Of a stretch of 64,000 bases of DNA, positions 44,663-56,429 are shown in pieces (within the stretch, counting starts at the first letter, position 1; each line of letters opens with the position of its first letter). Under the pieces are notes generated by a model, which was not told the origin of the DNA, searched no databases, and saw nothing but the letters and a program-made list of their open reading frames with translations. Source of the DNA: Piper betle. Taxonomy: Eukaryota > Streptophyta > Magnoliopsida > Piperales > Piperaceae. Where the stretch lies: assembly GCA_033002965.1 (NCBI GenBank), contig JAURVB010014092.1, forward strand, positions 26,924 through 90,923, read 5' to 3'. A program made the position numbers and the translations under genes.

Positions 44663-47600
44663 CTACCTACCTACTTCTTCATCCGCCATGGCGCCACCTC
44701 TTTAGCTCTTACCGCCGGCTGGGAGTTGCAGATCATCTTTAAGAGGTAATTAAGTAAGAACCGATGTCGGAGGTGAGATTAGGTCTTTGGGGAAGGGGAT
44801 TTGAGCGTGGAATTTTATACCTACAGCTTATAGGTAGCTTGCTACTGGTTGGTTTAATCTAGGCTTTTCCTTTCATATTTTCCTTCTTTCACTTTAATCA
44901 TCCCTCATTCTCCTCTTTGTTAATTTCGAAACTCGGCTGATCCTTGAAAATCTACTTCAAAGATACTGTCTTTGGATCAGCAACCTTAACCGTACTAGAT
45001 TATGAACCATTTTAGTCCTCTTTTCTTTTCTTAGCATCAATCATGGGTAATGTTTAATTAGTTTCTGCTCGAGACTTTAAATGTTGGTGTTTTGGCTTTT
45101 TGCAACTGATCACCTCCTCTAGTCTCTCTACCTTATATTCCCAACGATGTAGTCTGCTCATCAATCGTCCGCGTTTGATTTCCCCTTCTCTGCAAAACTG
45201 CTACTCATCACCTGCACATTAATCAGCCGAAATTAACATAAAACGTGGATGGCATGCAAAACCTTACATGTATCTCCCGGTTTATTCTAATCTAATCTAA
45301 TCTAATCCAATCCCCGTTGTCGTCTATTCTCATTTTACTTCTCCTTCTCCGGTCATCAGAGTCTGAACAGTGTCCAGGTTACCTAGCCACCTGGTGATCA
45401 AAGAATGAGCGGCCAACAAGTGTTTTCCTGCAGAGCAACGAGACAAGTGTTAATGCATGTATATGAACACCCGTCGGTTTAAGGTCTCTTCCCTCTTCAG
45501 GTCTTAACTAGGGTTATCATGTGAAGCACATGAGTCAACGTTCCTTCTCCATTAATGTCCTCTGGTACTTGCATCTGACTGGTCTACTCTATCACACTAT
45601 TGCAATTGAGCTTATCAATCCGTGGATGCCCTTTTGTTCCATTGTGATCGATGTTACTTGCTTGGGGTTTGCATTTTCTTTTGGCCACAGTTGTTACAAG
45701 TTTCCTTCTTTGTTCTTGGCCATCTCGGTCTTCGCATTTTTATCTTTTTCTCAAACATAGAATTTCATCTTAGTACTGATAAAATTGAATTGCGCATTGC
45801 ATCTTGTGATGGATTTTCCCTGGTTAGTAGTTAGTACTTTCCATCCTGATGTAAAAACGTATCTTAAATTTTGGGACCGTTTCCTCTTTTCCCTCGACGA
45901 AAGATTTTCCCGTTTCAAACGTTATCTAACGTGGATTAGGGTTGCAGATTTTGGATATTACAGCGCTCATGCATGTGGTTTCATTTGTGCCAAAAGCTTT
46001 CGGTTTTTGCGCATTTTGTGATTCACATAATTGTTTGGATAATAATAATTCTTTTTTACATCAGCAAAGGGTGGGTGAAATTTAGCTAGCTAGGTCGGTT
46101 TCGAGCTAACTAGTAGGTTTTCTCAAATATGGAAATGGGATTGAGACTAGTTCAATTTCACGGCCATGAGTAATTTATCGGTGATATCTTACTTAGTTAA
46201 CCACCAATATCCCAGGCATGTGTTCTTCCGAAGACAAAGCTGTCTGGAAAAGCTCCAGAGAGCAATTTAACAGGGAAGTATTAATCCGTGACAAAATGCA
46301 TCAACTGGTGCTAAATCAATTTTTAGAAAGCCTGCGAACATTAGTGTTGCATTCCTACAGCCTGCCAGAGAAACAGACCTGCAACAAATGGCCCATTGAT
46401 TTTACAAGCTCCATGGCTTAATAGACAAGGACGTTGAGCAGGTACTGATCCGACAAGGATATTCCTGTTTAATTTGTGCCAATTTTTTGTAAAATAAACT
46501 AGGAAAAAGATGCTAAAAAATCTAGCAGAAAAGTGTATCTTTAATTTATAGAAGTGAAGTATCAGGTAGCCAATAATCTTTTGAAGGAAAATAATCTTTC
46601 AAGAAGATCAGGTGCTTAATTAGTGGTTTTATGAGGAAAAAACACAAGAATGCTTGCTCCCGTACTACGTATATATATGGGCATATGTCGACACCATTTA
46701 TCAATGATACACGAGAAGAAATTGTCGTCGTCGTTGAATACCGCAATTATTAAGCTGGTTAATTAGCCTTAATTTGGTAAATTATAATTTATTTAAATAC
46801 CAATAACCTTAGGCTCCTTTTGTATACGAAAAGGGTATAACTTTATTTCAGACTTTGCTTGGGAAAAAAAACTTTATTTCAGACTTTCCAGCCATACCCA
46901 GTCGAGTTTAAAGAGTTTTGGGGGCGTTTGCTTCTCGCTTAAAGATCAGCAAGAGATCGTTTCGACGAGTTATGTTTTCAGCTACATCCTCTTGTACATT
47001 TGTTTCTTCTTGTGAATATTATTGTCGCTTCCACTTCGGAGTTTGTTAGGCTGACTTGTTTTAAGACTCAACCTCCTTAGTCTACTTTGGCAAAAAGAAA
47101 ATGTTTCCAGTTCTAATTAATTATTTTTCCCAAAAATGTTTTAATTAATATTTGAAATAATTAAACATTAAAACCTTCTTTAAGTTTAGCTGAACTAAAA
47201 GAGATTGTCTTTGGATTAGTTTTTTTCACGGTGAAGCAAGACATGGAAATCAAATTGTATTACTGTTAATGGAAAATGGTTTCCCCTCGTTAGATTATGC
47301 GCAACTTGACTCCAGAGAAAGATCACTCAGATAAATAGATTGGCTATGGTTGTGCATTATTTCATTAGGTTCAATTTGATTCGGTGTTTGATCCTATAAG
47401 AGCTTTCATGAGAAATCAAGAAAGTTAATTAGATATTGGCTTGTATCTATCTACTGGATTGATAGTTTGATTATCTTTTTTAGACAAGTATATTAGATTC
47501 ACTTTAAATACAATAGAAAGGTTCTTAATTATGATAATTATGAATGAGATCATAAAGGCGAAATTTGACCACATCGATCATTTTGTATATAATATTGACA

Positions 47601-48407
47601 TACCTCCACTAGGAGGTTAAGAGCTCAAACCTTGCTAACAACGTTGACTTTCTAACTTGGGTCTACCTGATTGAGCGAGTCCACTTGCCTTTTTTTTTAA
47701 AAAAATTTATTGCAAACTATATGGTAGTAAAGAGGGGTATATTTAGACACAAATGATGTGAGCTCAATTCAATCAAAGTTGAAATCTCAATTTGTTACCA
47801 CTAGAATATTAAGATAAAAGAGCCAAGTTTGAACTTAGCCAATCACATTTATAGCAGTCCATATCCATAAATAGTATATATATGTAACCAACTAAGATAT
47901 TACGACATATATATGGGTTAATTACTTTACTTATTATTAATTATTAAGTTATAATGATAAGTGATCATCGGGTACTCTGTTATATCCTAATATACCAATG
48001 GGTGGAACAAAGTCAGTACAAAATTTGTTCTTTGTGGTGTCGACGAACGTTATTTGAAAAAAAAGGGAAAAAAATAACACACACACAAGTACTAAGTATC
48101 TCGGGCGTGGTCTCAATCAAGTGACATGCACTAAAGCAATGTGAGACATGATAGATTATGCAAGTGTACCACTCCGTCGGCAACTTGGAGGGATAGATAC
48201 TTATTTCACGACTATATTTTTTTTCTATAAATTTTGACAATAAAAACATGTCAACCCAAATGAACAACCATCAATTCCCATCTCGGCCACGAACAATCGC
48301 TAAATAAGCTCATCTCTAATTTATGCTAGTTAAAATGAATTAATAAGTGAGTTTATGATATATGGAATGCATTTTGCAGCTCGTTTTAAAAAAAGGACTA
48401 AGGTGCA
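44663..48407. other. Gene-free stretch 3' of the ZF-HD gene
   Basis: It contains the ZF-HD 3' UTR and spacer. A short (TCTAA)n tract lies at about 45284-45312. ORFs between 45521 and 46746 lack motifs and are not supported. Confidence 0.5.

Positions 48408-48433
<26 letters not shown>
48408..48433. repeat. (AT)n microsatellite
   Basis: About 12 AT dinucleotides. Confidence 0.9.
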
Positions 48434-48438
<5 letters not shown>

Positions 48439-50959
48439 TATCTCAACTTTGGGCAAATAGAGTTTTTTATTCTTAACTCTAATCTAAGTCGTCTTTGTGA
48501 TCAAATAGTCTATATTAGAAAAAAAACTTCCCTTGTGCCCTTGGTGAGCCATAGTTAGAATTAACGACTAGTGACAACGATAAATTTAAAAAAAACACAG
48601 TTGGATGTGACCATGGCCAACCAGATTTGACTGCTAAATCTAGTAGGGGATAGCCAAATTCAGCCGGGAGAAAGCCAATTTTAATCCACGACAACCGATC
48701 AAACCTAGCCAGTCATGGCTACATAAGGCTGTGCGACCTAATTTAGCCACACGTGGCTGCCCACTGGTCAGATCTAGCCAGCAAGTGGCCATTGTTAGAA
48801 TAATTTTAATGCCGTGAAGTATACACTATCGAAATAAGTAATATAATGATAAATTTTTAAGTATTGTCCACAGAGAGATAAATTTACTTAAGGCAAAATA
48901 ACAAAAACAAGATTTTTAGTTTAAGATAAATTTTAATTTAGAGTTAAAATTCCCTTAACATGAAAATAATCTTCATCACATCTTACTCTTATCTTCTATT
49001 CCCTCGGATTGTCAATCTAAGATATTTATATGATATGGTGGCTCCTGCTCTTTCATGCTTCTATTATTTTGCCTCAATTTTTACCTCTCGGTAATAATTA
49101 ATTAATAATTAATCAACAAAATAAAGCATTAAGATTAGCGTAACAATCGCATACGGTGTTGTATATCTCCCGACCATAACGACAAATAACTCAAAAGACT
49201 CGTTGTATGATGAATTATCAATGATTAATCTAATTAATTTCTCCTAAAATCTAATTAAACCTTATGATCTAGGAAATAGACGATCAATCTACTCTTAGTA
49301 TTAAGAACATAAAAATTTCAATAAACAATCCAATTGAACGAAAGAGTAAGAGGCTAAAATGAATTGAATTAAACCATATTAAGTCCTATTTTCTCTAGAA
49401 AAAAATAAAGGACTACTCCATAATAAAATTAGAAAATATTATAAAGAAAAACTACTTCTTATTATAAAAGAAAAATTATTATAAAAACTAGAATTACTTA
49501 TAAGCTAAAAATTGAGTAACTTAAATACATGAATTCAAGGGAGGTGCTTACAAATTAATGTATTTTAATTAATTATACTGTTCATTCAAATTTTCAACTC
49601 ATCGACATACTTAAATGCAACCAAAACAATGTACAACAATTATCATCGAGCTTTGTGAACTCCTTGTAGTAACCATTGGGTGACCATGACCTTTCAATTC
49701 CAAAGTTTATTTTATTTCATTTTTTTTGTATTAAAACTCCAAAATTAAGCATATCTCATAAAATATTAATTAACTAGAATAACACGAGAAATATCACCTA
49801 ATTAATAATATTTATACTTGAAAAGTATAAAATCACATTAAAAATATGGGTAAATATTATATATTTTAAACACTTAACACATGTCTGGCCCCTGCGCAAA
49901 TCTGATTGGTGCGGCCTCGCTACTACGGGTGGCGCCATTGGGGTGAGGGTTAGATTTTTTTGTTTTGGAAAAGAATAGATCCTTATAATCAAACAATCCA
50001 TATAAAACTTTGAGGTTTTCTACCCCCGGCTTACCCAATCGGTCCTCTCACACACACACCCTCACACACTCACACTTAAACATATACACACAACACATAC
50101 ACATATATATAATATTCACAGGATGAATGTTTCATGAATTGTGAGAATAGAGTTGTTCGGGTAGGTTTGCGTGATATTATAGATCATGTCGGGGTGCTCT
50201 TATTTATGAAACAACAATCGCACACAAAGAATATAAAGTAAACACAAGTGGTTTTTAAGTGGTTCATTGGGGCTCAATGTAAGTTCCTAAGTTAGTTTAC
50301 CGTAGAAATATAAATAAGTAGACTTGCATTGGAATGTGCCCATGGACTTGGATGCTCTAGTTCGGCTTCTTTTGGTCTTTAAATGATAAGAGATACATCA
50401 ACCATGCGTCAGAAATGTCGAAAAATGTAGGGGTACACGACGGGAGAGATAAGAGATACATCAACCATACATCAACCATATCGACGGCCCACGACGGGAG
50501 GTGGAGATTGGTGGTTCTCCAGTGGTTGGAAAGATTGTTGTCCGGCCCAAAAACGGCGATAATGACCGCGGCGATTCAGGGTATAGCCAGAATTTTGCAA
50601 GCTTTTCCCGGCATCTTTGAGTGCGGGAGGCAGCAAATATTGGTCTTAACTTGTATTGGGCGTCAAAGGCTATCGATCGGACGTCACAGGGTGGACGGAC
50701 ATGGCGCTGAACGGCCGGAAAAGTGCTCAAAAGTCACCGACGTCATATCTCTTCTTTCTCAGATTGGGGTTCTCCGTAGTCAGTGAGGCTTTTCGTCGGT
50801 TGAGCTTGGTCATAACTAGCCTCCAATGAGAACCTCTTGCACGTGATGGCTTGATCGGAGGTTGCCGAGGCTGGCCGGACAGTGGCTCTGAAGTTGATGT
50901 CGCATGGTGGCTTTGGGTAATCTCCTTCTCTGGCAAGGCACTTCATCGAGATTTTCGAG
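48434..50959. other. Gene-free stretch, likely old transposon debris
   Basis: It holds a block of imperfect TAGCCA/TGGCTA-type words (48600-48795), related in wording to 59815-59875, and CACACACACACCCTCACACA near 50050. A 20-bp direct repeat containing GATAAGAGATACATCAACCA occurs at about 50386 and 50450. The ORF 50415-50786 lacks a motif. No intact element ends were found. Confidence 0.4.
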
Positions 50960-51814
50960 TGTAACACCTCATTTTTATTCACATGCGAACCAAACTGTAA
51001 ATACTATTGAGACTGAACTGTTTATTAATTTATTTAATTTGGTTAAGTTGGCTCAGATCTACCTTTTACGTTTGAAGATTGTAATGTGAACATGCAATAT
51101 ACATATAAGAAATTTAAGCTCTAATGTTGTTTTATATGCATAATGTGATATGTCAACCATATTCAAAATAAAGCAAACTTGATAAAAATATGCAACCATA
51201 GTGGCAGACGGATCGACATCGAGGTGTCGTGGAGGCCAGGTAGCCACCGGAATGGTGGGGGATGACACGGCGGGTTTCGGGGGAGTTCATCGGCGTCAAT
51301 TGGCAATGGTGCGGCGACTAGAGGCAAGAATCATGGCGGCAATTGGGATTAGGGAGAAAAGTGTAGGGGTGAAGGTCTAGGGTAATCTTGTAAATAAAAA
51401 TTGAATTTAACTCCGACTATAGTAAAAAATAATAACTAACCCTTAATAAATTAAAAAAAATCCAAAAAAATATTAAAAATATCATAAAATATAATACACT
51501 CCAAAATATTAAAATGAGATATTCTATAACTAATAACCTATGTTCTTAATACGTTATTCAGCCTAAAAATAATTTTACGATCAAATATATAAAAAAAATA
51601 AGTACATTCGGTCATTTAATATGATAATTTATTTTTTATCATTTTGTTGATATTATCATTATATATTTGGGTATATTTTACCTTCATCGCTCATAACGCA
51701 TAACTTGTATCGACTCAGCACGTGTGTTATAAAATTGACTCGAGTCAAATTCATAGTTAAACTGATTGGTTGATTAACGTAAAATTTAGATTGGAGTTAC
51801 AGGTTTTACTTACA
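50960..51814 (+). mobile_element. LTR-like element E6, internally deleted remnant
   Basis: It starts TGTAACACCTC at 50960 and ends near GGTTTTACTTACA at 51814. The right half (51180-51810) is collinear with the right part of E2, including the CTCGTAAATAA-like region and TATATTTGGGTA. Only about 0.85 kb of the roughly 2.9 kb remains. No target duplication is recognised. Confidence 0.6.
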
Positions 51815-51973
51815 AAGGGCTTAGATAGAGTGGGGCCAAGGCCTTGCTTGAAGAGGGAAGCAAGGGATTCACAGATGTGGCCTTGGCCTGTTCTGGCCTT
51901 GTTAGAGGTGGCCATAAAAGTTGCCAATTGACTCCGAAACTTGCAAAGTAGAACAAGTGGGTTGTCTTATTTC

Positions 51974-52443
51974 TGTTCGATTCATCCTACATCGGTTGTA
52001 GAGGGTGTTGGTGAGTTGTATATAGGTTAATGAGAAAGCCTTATTCATTGAGCTAGCTTTTGGATTAAAAGAGACCTGTGACATTTATTACAAGTTCCTT
52101 TTGTGGGCCCAACAGTGGTATTAGAGCCAAGTTAGATTTAGTGTTGGCCTACAACAATTATGGAAGTTTCCTTTATGAGTTCCACCTAATGATTTAAGGG
52201 AAGTTTATGGTGATGATATGTGGATGTCATTTGATGAAAGGGATATTGTCAGACGATGATGATTTCAGGATCGCCTGATGTGTGAATGAGAGTTGTTGGG
52301 TTTATCTCGCATCAGTCGTAGAGAGTTTTGGTGAGTTGTATATAGGCTAATGGGAAAGCCTTATTCCCTAAGCTAGCTTTTAGATTAAGATAAGCTCATG
52401 ACACCTATTGCAAATCCCTTTTGTGGGCCCACAGGACCCAACA
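51974..52443 (+). mobile_element. TRIM-like miniature LTR element T2
   Basis: LTR (51974-52111, TGTTCGATT ... GGGCCCAACA), a 184-bp interior, then LTR (52296-52443, TGTTGGGTTTA ... GGACCCAACA). The primer-binding site TGGTATTAGAGCC starts just after the first LTR (52113); it is one base off the tRNA-iMet-type TGGTATCAGAGCC. Flanking 5-mers are ATTTC (51969-51973) and ATTTG (52444-52448), 4 of 5 identical. No coding capacity. Confidence 0.75.
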
Positions 52444-53850
52444 ATTTGACACTAGCGAGCTAGGCAGAACTTTTGGCCAATGGCATGGCTTCGACAGAGG
52501 CTGTGAGATCCCTCAACTTAGTCCCACATCTAATACCTACTGGGAGAAGATCTTGTTTATAAAGTGAGAATGACCTATAGATCTTTAACTTTCGGGGTAC
52601 CAATTTTAAAGAAATGACTTAGCTCATTACGTTGCACTTTGGGCTGGGTCGTTACAAATAGTATCAGAGTCGACCTGGTTCCGTGTTAGATGGTGGGATG
52701 GACTAGGGACGTTAGCTAGGCTGCTGGTCATGAGCCAAAAGGTCGTGGGCTGGGGCTAGCAACGGGCCAAGACTAGAAACGTTGGCTAGGCTGCCGGTCA
52801 CGGGCCAGAAAGGACGTGGACTAGGGCTAGCAACGAGCCAAGAATAGGCATTTTGGGGACGAAATTTCCTAAGGTGGGTGGATATCCCTCAACTTAGTCC
52901 CACATCTAATACCTACTGGGAGAAGATCCTGTTTATAAGTGGGAATGGATTAGAGATCTTTAACTTCCGGGGTACCCATTTTAAAGTGATGACTTAGCCC
53001 ATTACGTTGCACTTTGGGCTGGGTCGTTACAAATGGTATCAGAGCCGACCTGGTTCCGTGTTAGATGGTGGGATGGACTAGGGACGTTGGCTAGGCTGCC
53101 GGTCATGAGCCAAAAAGGTCGTGGGTTGGGGCTAGCAACGGGCCAAGACTAGAAACGTTGGCTAGGCTGCCGGTCATAGGCCAGAAAAGACGTGGGCTGG
53201 GGCTAGCAACAGGCCAAGAATAGCCATTTCGGGGACAAAATTTCCTAAGGTGGGTGGATTGTGAGATCCCTCAACTTAGTCCCACATCTAATACCTACTG
53301 GGAGAAGATCCTGTTTATAAAGTGGGAATGACCTATAGATTTTTAACTTCCGAGGTACCCATTTTAAAGAAATGACGTAGCCCATTACATTGCACTTTAG
53401 GCTAGGTCGTTACAGAGGCAAGGACCACCAGGTAACAAAAGGGGATCTTCGGTCTTCACGATAGAGATCTTGGATAGGCGCTTGTAAAACCCGTGATTCG
53501 AGTCAAGATTTTAGACCCGTGAACTGCTCAGTTCAGCCGTCGGTTCGAGTTGAGTATATTTCAGAACATGTGTACTGAGCCGACGTTAGTAACAATTTGA
53601 CACTAGTGAGCTAGGTGGAACTTTTGGCCAGTGGCATGGCTTCGAAAGAGGCAACGACCACCAGGAAACAAAAGGGGGTCTTCGGTCTTCACGGCAGAGG
53701 TCTTGGATGGGTGCCTATAAAACCCATGATTTGAGTTAGAGTTTTATACCCATAAACTGCTCGTTTCAACCGTCGGTTCGAGTTGAGTACATTTTAGAAC
53801 ATGTGTACTGAGCCGACGCTGGTCGCGCGTATGAGCAATGAGGATCTAGT
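52444..53850. repeat. Local tandem duplication interrupted by T1
   Basis: A segment beginning CAATTTGACACTAG, passing through GGCATGGCTTCGA and ACCACCAGG, and ending in TGTAAAACCC / GAGCCGACG is present twice. The first copy is 52442-53587, split by T1; the second starts at about 53588. The duplicated part carries the first ~110 bp of an inverted LTR-like element (TGTAAAACCC at 53483). Confidence 0.65.
52502..53414 (+). mobile_element. TRIM-like element T1 with three LTRs (LTR-int-LTR-int-LTR)
   Basis: The LTRs are 52502-52656, about 52882-53031 (5' end clipped) and 53260-53414. The intact ones run TGTGAGATCCC ... GTCGTTACA, about 155 bp. After the first two LTRs come primer-binding sites (TAGTATCAGAGTC at 52659 and TGGTATCAGAGCC at 53034). 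Each interior ends in a purine-rich AAGGTGGGTGGA just before the next LTR. The whole unit is bounded by a perfect GAGGC duplication (52497-52501 and 53415-53419). It is non-coding. Confidence 0.88.
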
Positions 53851-54676
53851 CGCCCCACCACCGACCACCTCTATTTTAGCCATTTTTTGGCTAGCCGCCG
53901 ACCACGTTGACGTTGTAGAGGCGTCAGACTTGCTGAGTTGGTACCAACAATACCCAATACCCCTGCTATTTTGCCAGTAGACGCCGCCGGCAATTGCTGC
54001 TAGAAAACTGCCAAAAACCAGATTTGCTAGAATTTGCCGGATCTTCCGCAGAGCTCATCCAGTCGAACCCGATCAAACTTCAGACGCCGACGAGTGCCAA
54101 ATTCAAGCTTCGAGACGTGCGACAAAACCCTAGCCATCGCCGATTGTCGACGATGAGAGGTATAATTACCACCGATGTAATTATTTAAAATTGATGATGG
54201 TTAGCACAACATACTAGGATTGATTAATTGTCATGATAAATATTTGACTGCAATGTAGCTTAGAAAAATATAATAAAATTGGTATGAATAGGATGAGTTA
54301 GAATTGCTTTACATTGATGATTGCTGATTGTGATGGATATAATTGTGTTGTGTGTAATGTTCATGGCGAGTGGATGCATCATGCAGTTAGCGGGCATTAG
54401 CTTATAAATTTAATGTGTAGGTATAAAGTAGGAGATCACCGCCTAGGAGCTTCTACCAGGTCCGTTTAAGACTCGTCTCTGTTTTTAGGCTCTAATCTAT
54501 TGTATATTTATCTTAATGCCTACAGGACTTGTTAAGTAGTGTTTTATTGGATCCCACTTAACTTGGGCCATTTAGCTGAATAGTTTTCCAAATTAATAAA
54601 CCCTCGAGGATGATTTCGAAAACAAGATCCACGACAAGTTGCTTTCGGGCCTATTATATGAATCCCTTCCCAGGCC

Positions 54677-54697
54677 TATATATATATATATATATAA
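54677..54697. repeat. (TA)n tract at the TATA-like site of E5
   Basis: The TATA-like tract of the family has expanded to about 10 TA units in this copy. Confidence 0.7.
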
Positions 54698-55163
54698 TTT
54701 TATCAAGTTTTTAATGAGACGAGAAATGGAGAAACTGTCTTGCACGTACCATAAGCAGATGTCGTGACAATCAAAGCGGGCTCTAGATTAGCCAGTGAAC
54801 TGTTCCATTCCTAAGGAATCCTGACAACTCTGCATTTGAGTTCCTCACACCGGGAGAATGTGGAGGTTTATGGGTATTGTTAAATACAAGGCATGTCTGG
54901 ACTTGTGGTTCAAAGGGTACTAAAGGCGACTGCCTGAGAGTACTCGACCTTCGTGCTCAAGGCCAAGAGAATTATGGAGGTAAGGAGAGGGCTTAGGATA
55001 TACATGTAGTCTTGATGGACCAAAGAAAAATGTAATGAGAAAAATGCCGAAAGAGGCATCAGCAAAGTAGACACTTCGCGATGCTACCGGGTATGTAGGC
55101 CAGTGGCTCCTCAGCAGGTGCCCTTCAGAGAGTTCACGAGAAGTATACGAGTGTTTTCTTTCA

Positions 55164-55183
55164 TATGAGAGTTTGCTCTCATA
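55164..55183. other. Conserved stem-loop in E5
   Basis: Arms TATGAGAG and CTCTCATA, loop TTTG. The eighth pair is T-A where E0, E3 and E4 have C-G. Confidence 0.75.
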
Positions 55184-55864
55184 GCCAGTTTGTTATAGTT
55201 ATATTTTGGACTAGTAACGCTTGTTACTGGCGTGTTTTTATATTATATGTAGGTGATAACTTTGAGTTGGATGTACCAGCCTGGACAGAGGAGCAATGAT
55301 GTCGTTTGCACGTACATGTCAGCCGATAGAGTGGTTAATATTTTGTTTATGATGTTATTATATTGAGAATGATTTGATAAATGCTAAGACATGGTGATAT
55401 GATGTGATCAAATGTTAGACATGAGGATATGATGAGAAATGTGAATTAGGTGGGTTGAGACCCAAGCTTCAAAATGAGTATACAATAGATTAGATTTTGT
55501 GTGAATGAAGTTGTTTGATATATAGATATATATATTTGCATATGTTGATTTGGCAAGGTGGCCCCTAATTACACTTTTAGGGGAGACTCTGTCCGTTTTA
55601 TTTCAGAATTTTTATTGATTTTGATCGTAATTGTTGTTGGTGTGTAACTTAGTTTGCATGTCATCCATATAGTATCATGTTAGGGTTTTATGTATTCATC
55701 CATGCATGGCGAGTTGTATCTTCATCTTAAGGCACTGATATTGGATCTGCACAAGTTGGGCTCGGGTTAGCCGACCTAATCGGGGCCGATGACATGCCGG
55801 TTCGGTTCACGAGTGTGAACGGGATTCGAGGTGACACCCCCACTGTCCTGCCGCAACTCCCAGC

Positions 55865-56409
55865 TAGGGGTGCTAAACGAGCTAGCGAGCCGAGCTCAAC
55901 TTGTGTTTGAATTCGACTCAAGATCAAAGGAGTTTTGAACATACATGCTCAAGTTCGACTAGAATATCTTTTATGTGTTCGAGCTCGACTCGAGCTCGAA
56001 TACACTTAAACTATTTAATTTTCCTGAGCTCGAACCCAACTCATTCGTGAGCTTGAAATTGGCTCGATTCAAAGTCAAAAGTACCTCACTTAAAAAAAGT
56101 GCAATCAATGTAGATTGAACCCACAACCTTGTGGTCATCAACTTGAATACTTACCATCTCAACTATCTCACTTCTTTGTTATTATATATATATTGTGTGT
56201 GTATATATATACATATATATATATATATGTATCATATAAAGACTATATTATTATATTATTTGAATGAGTCGAGCTACGAGTCAAGTTCGAGTTATAACTG
56301 AGTCGAGTCGAGTCAAACACGGCCTTGCTCAAGCTCGGCTTGTAAGATTCGAGTTTGAGTATTTAAATGTCGAGTCGAGCCGAGCTGGGTTGCTCAATTA
56401 GCAACCCTA
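55865..56409. mobile_element. hAT-like MITE, family R, copy R3
   Basis: A 545-bp element with ends TAGGGGTGCTAAACGAGC and, inverted, TAGGGTTGCTAATTGAGC. It has the same tRNA-like block and AT tract as R2. Flanking 8-mers CTCCCAGC and CCGCCACC are only partly alike. Confidence 0.8.
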
Positions 56410-56429
56410 CCGCCACCCCTCCCCAATCT

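Larger units (their letters stand above)
53716..55836 (-). mobile_element. LTR-like element E5, inverted, somewhat shortened (2121 bp)
   Basis: On the plus strand it runs from TATAAAACCC at 53716 (a mutated TGTAAAACCC) to GAGGTGACA at 55836. It is collinear with E3, including the GGGCCATTTAGC, CCTCGAGG and TATATATA regions and the CTCTCAGGCAGTC-type block. No clean target duplication remains. Confidence 0.75.
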
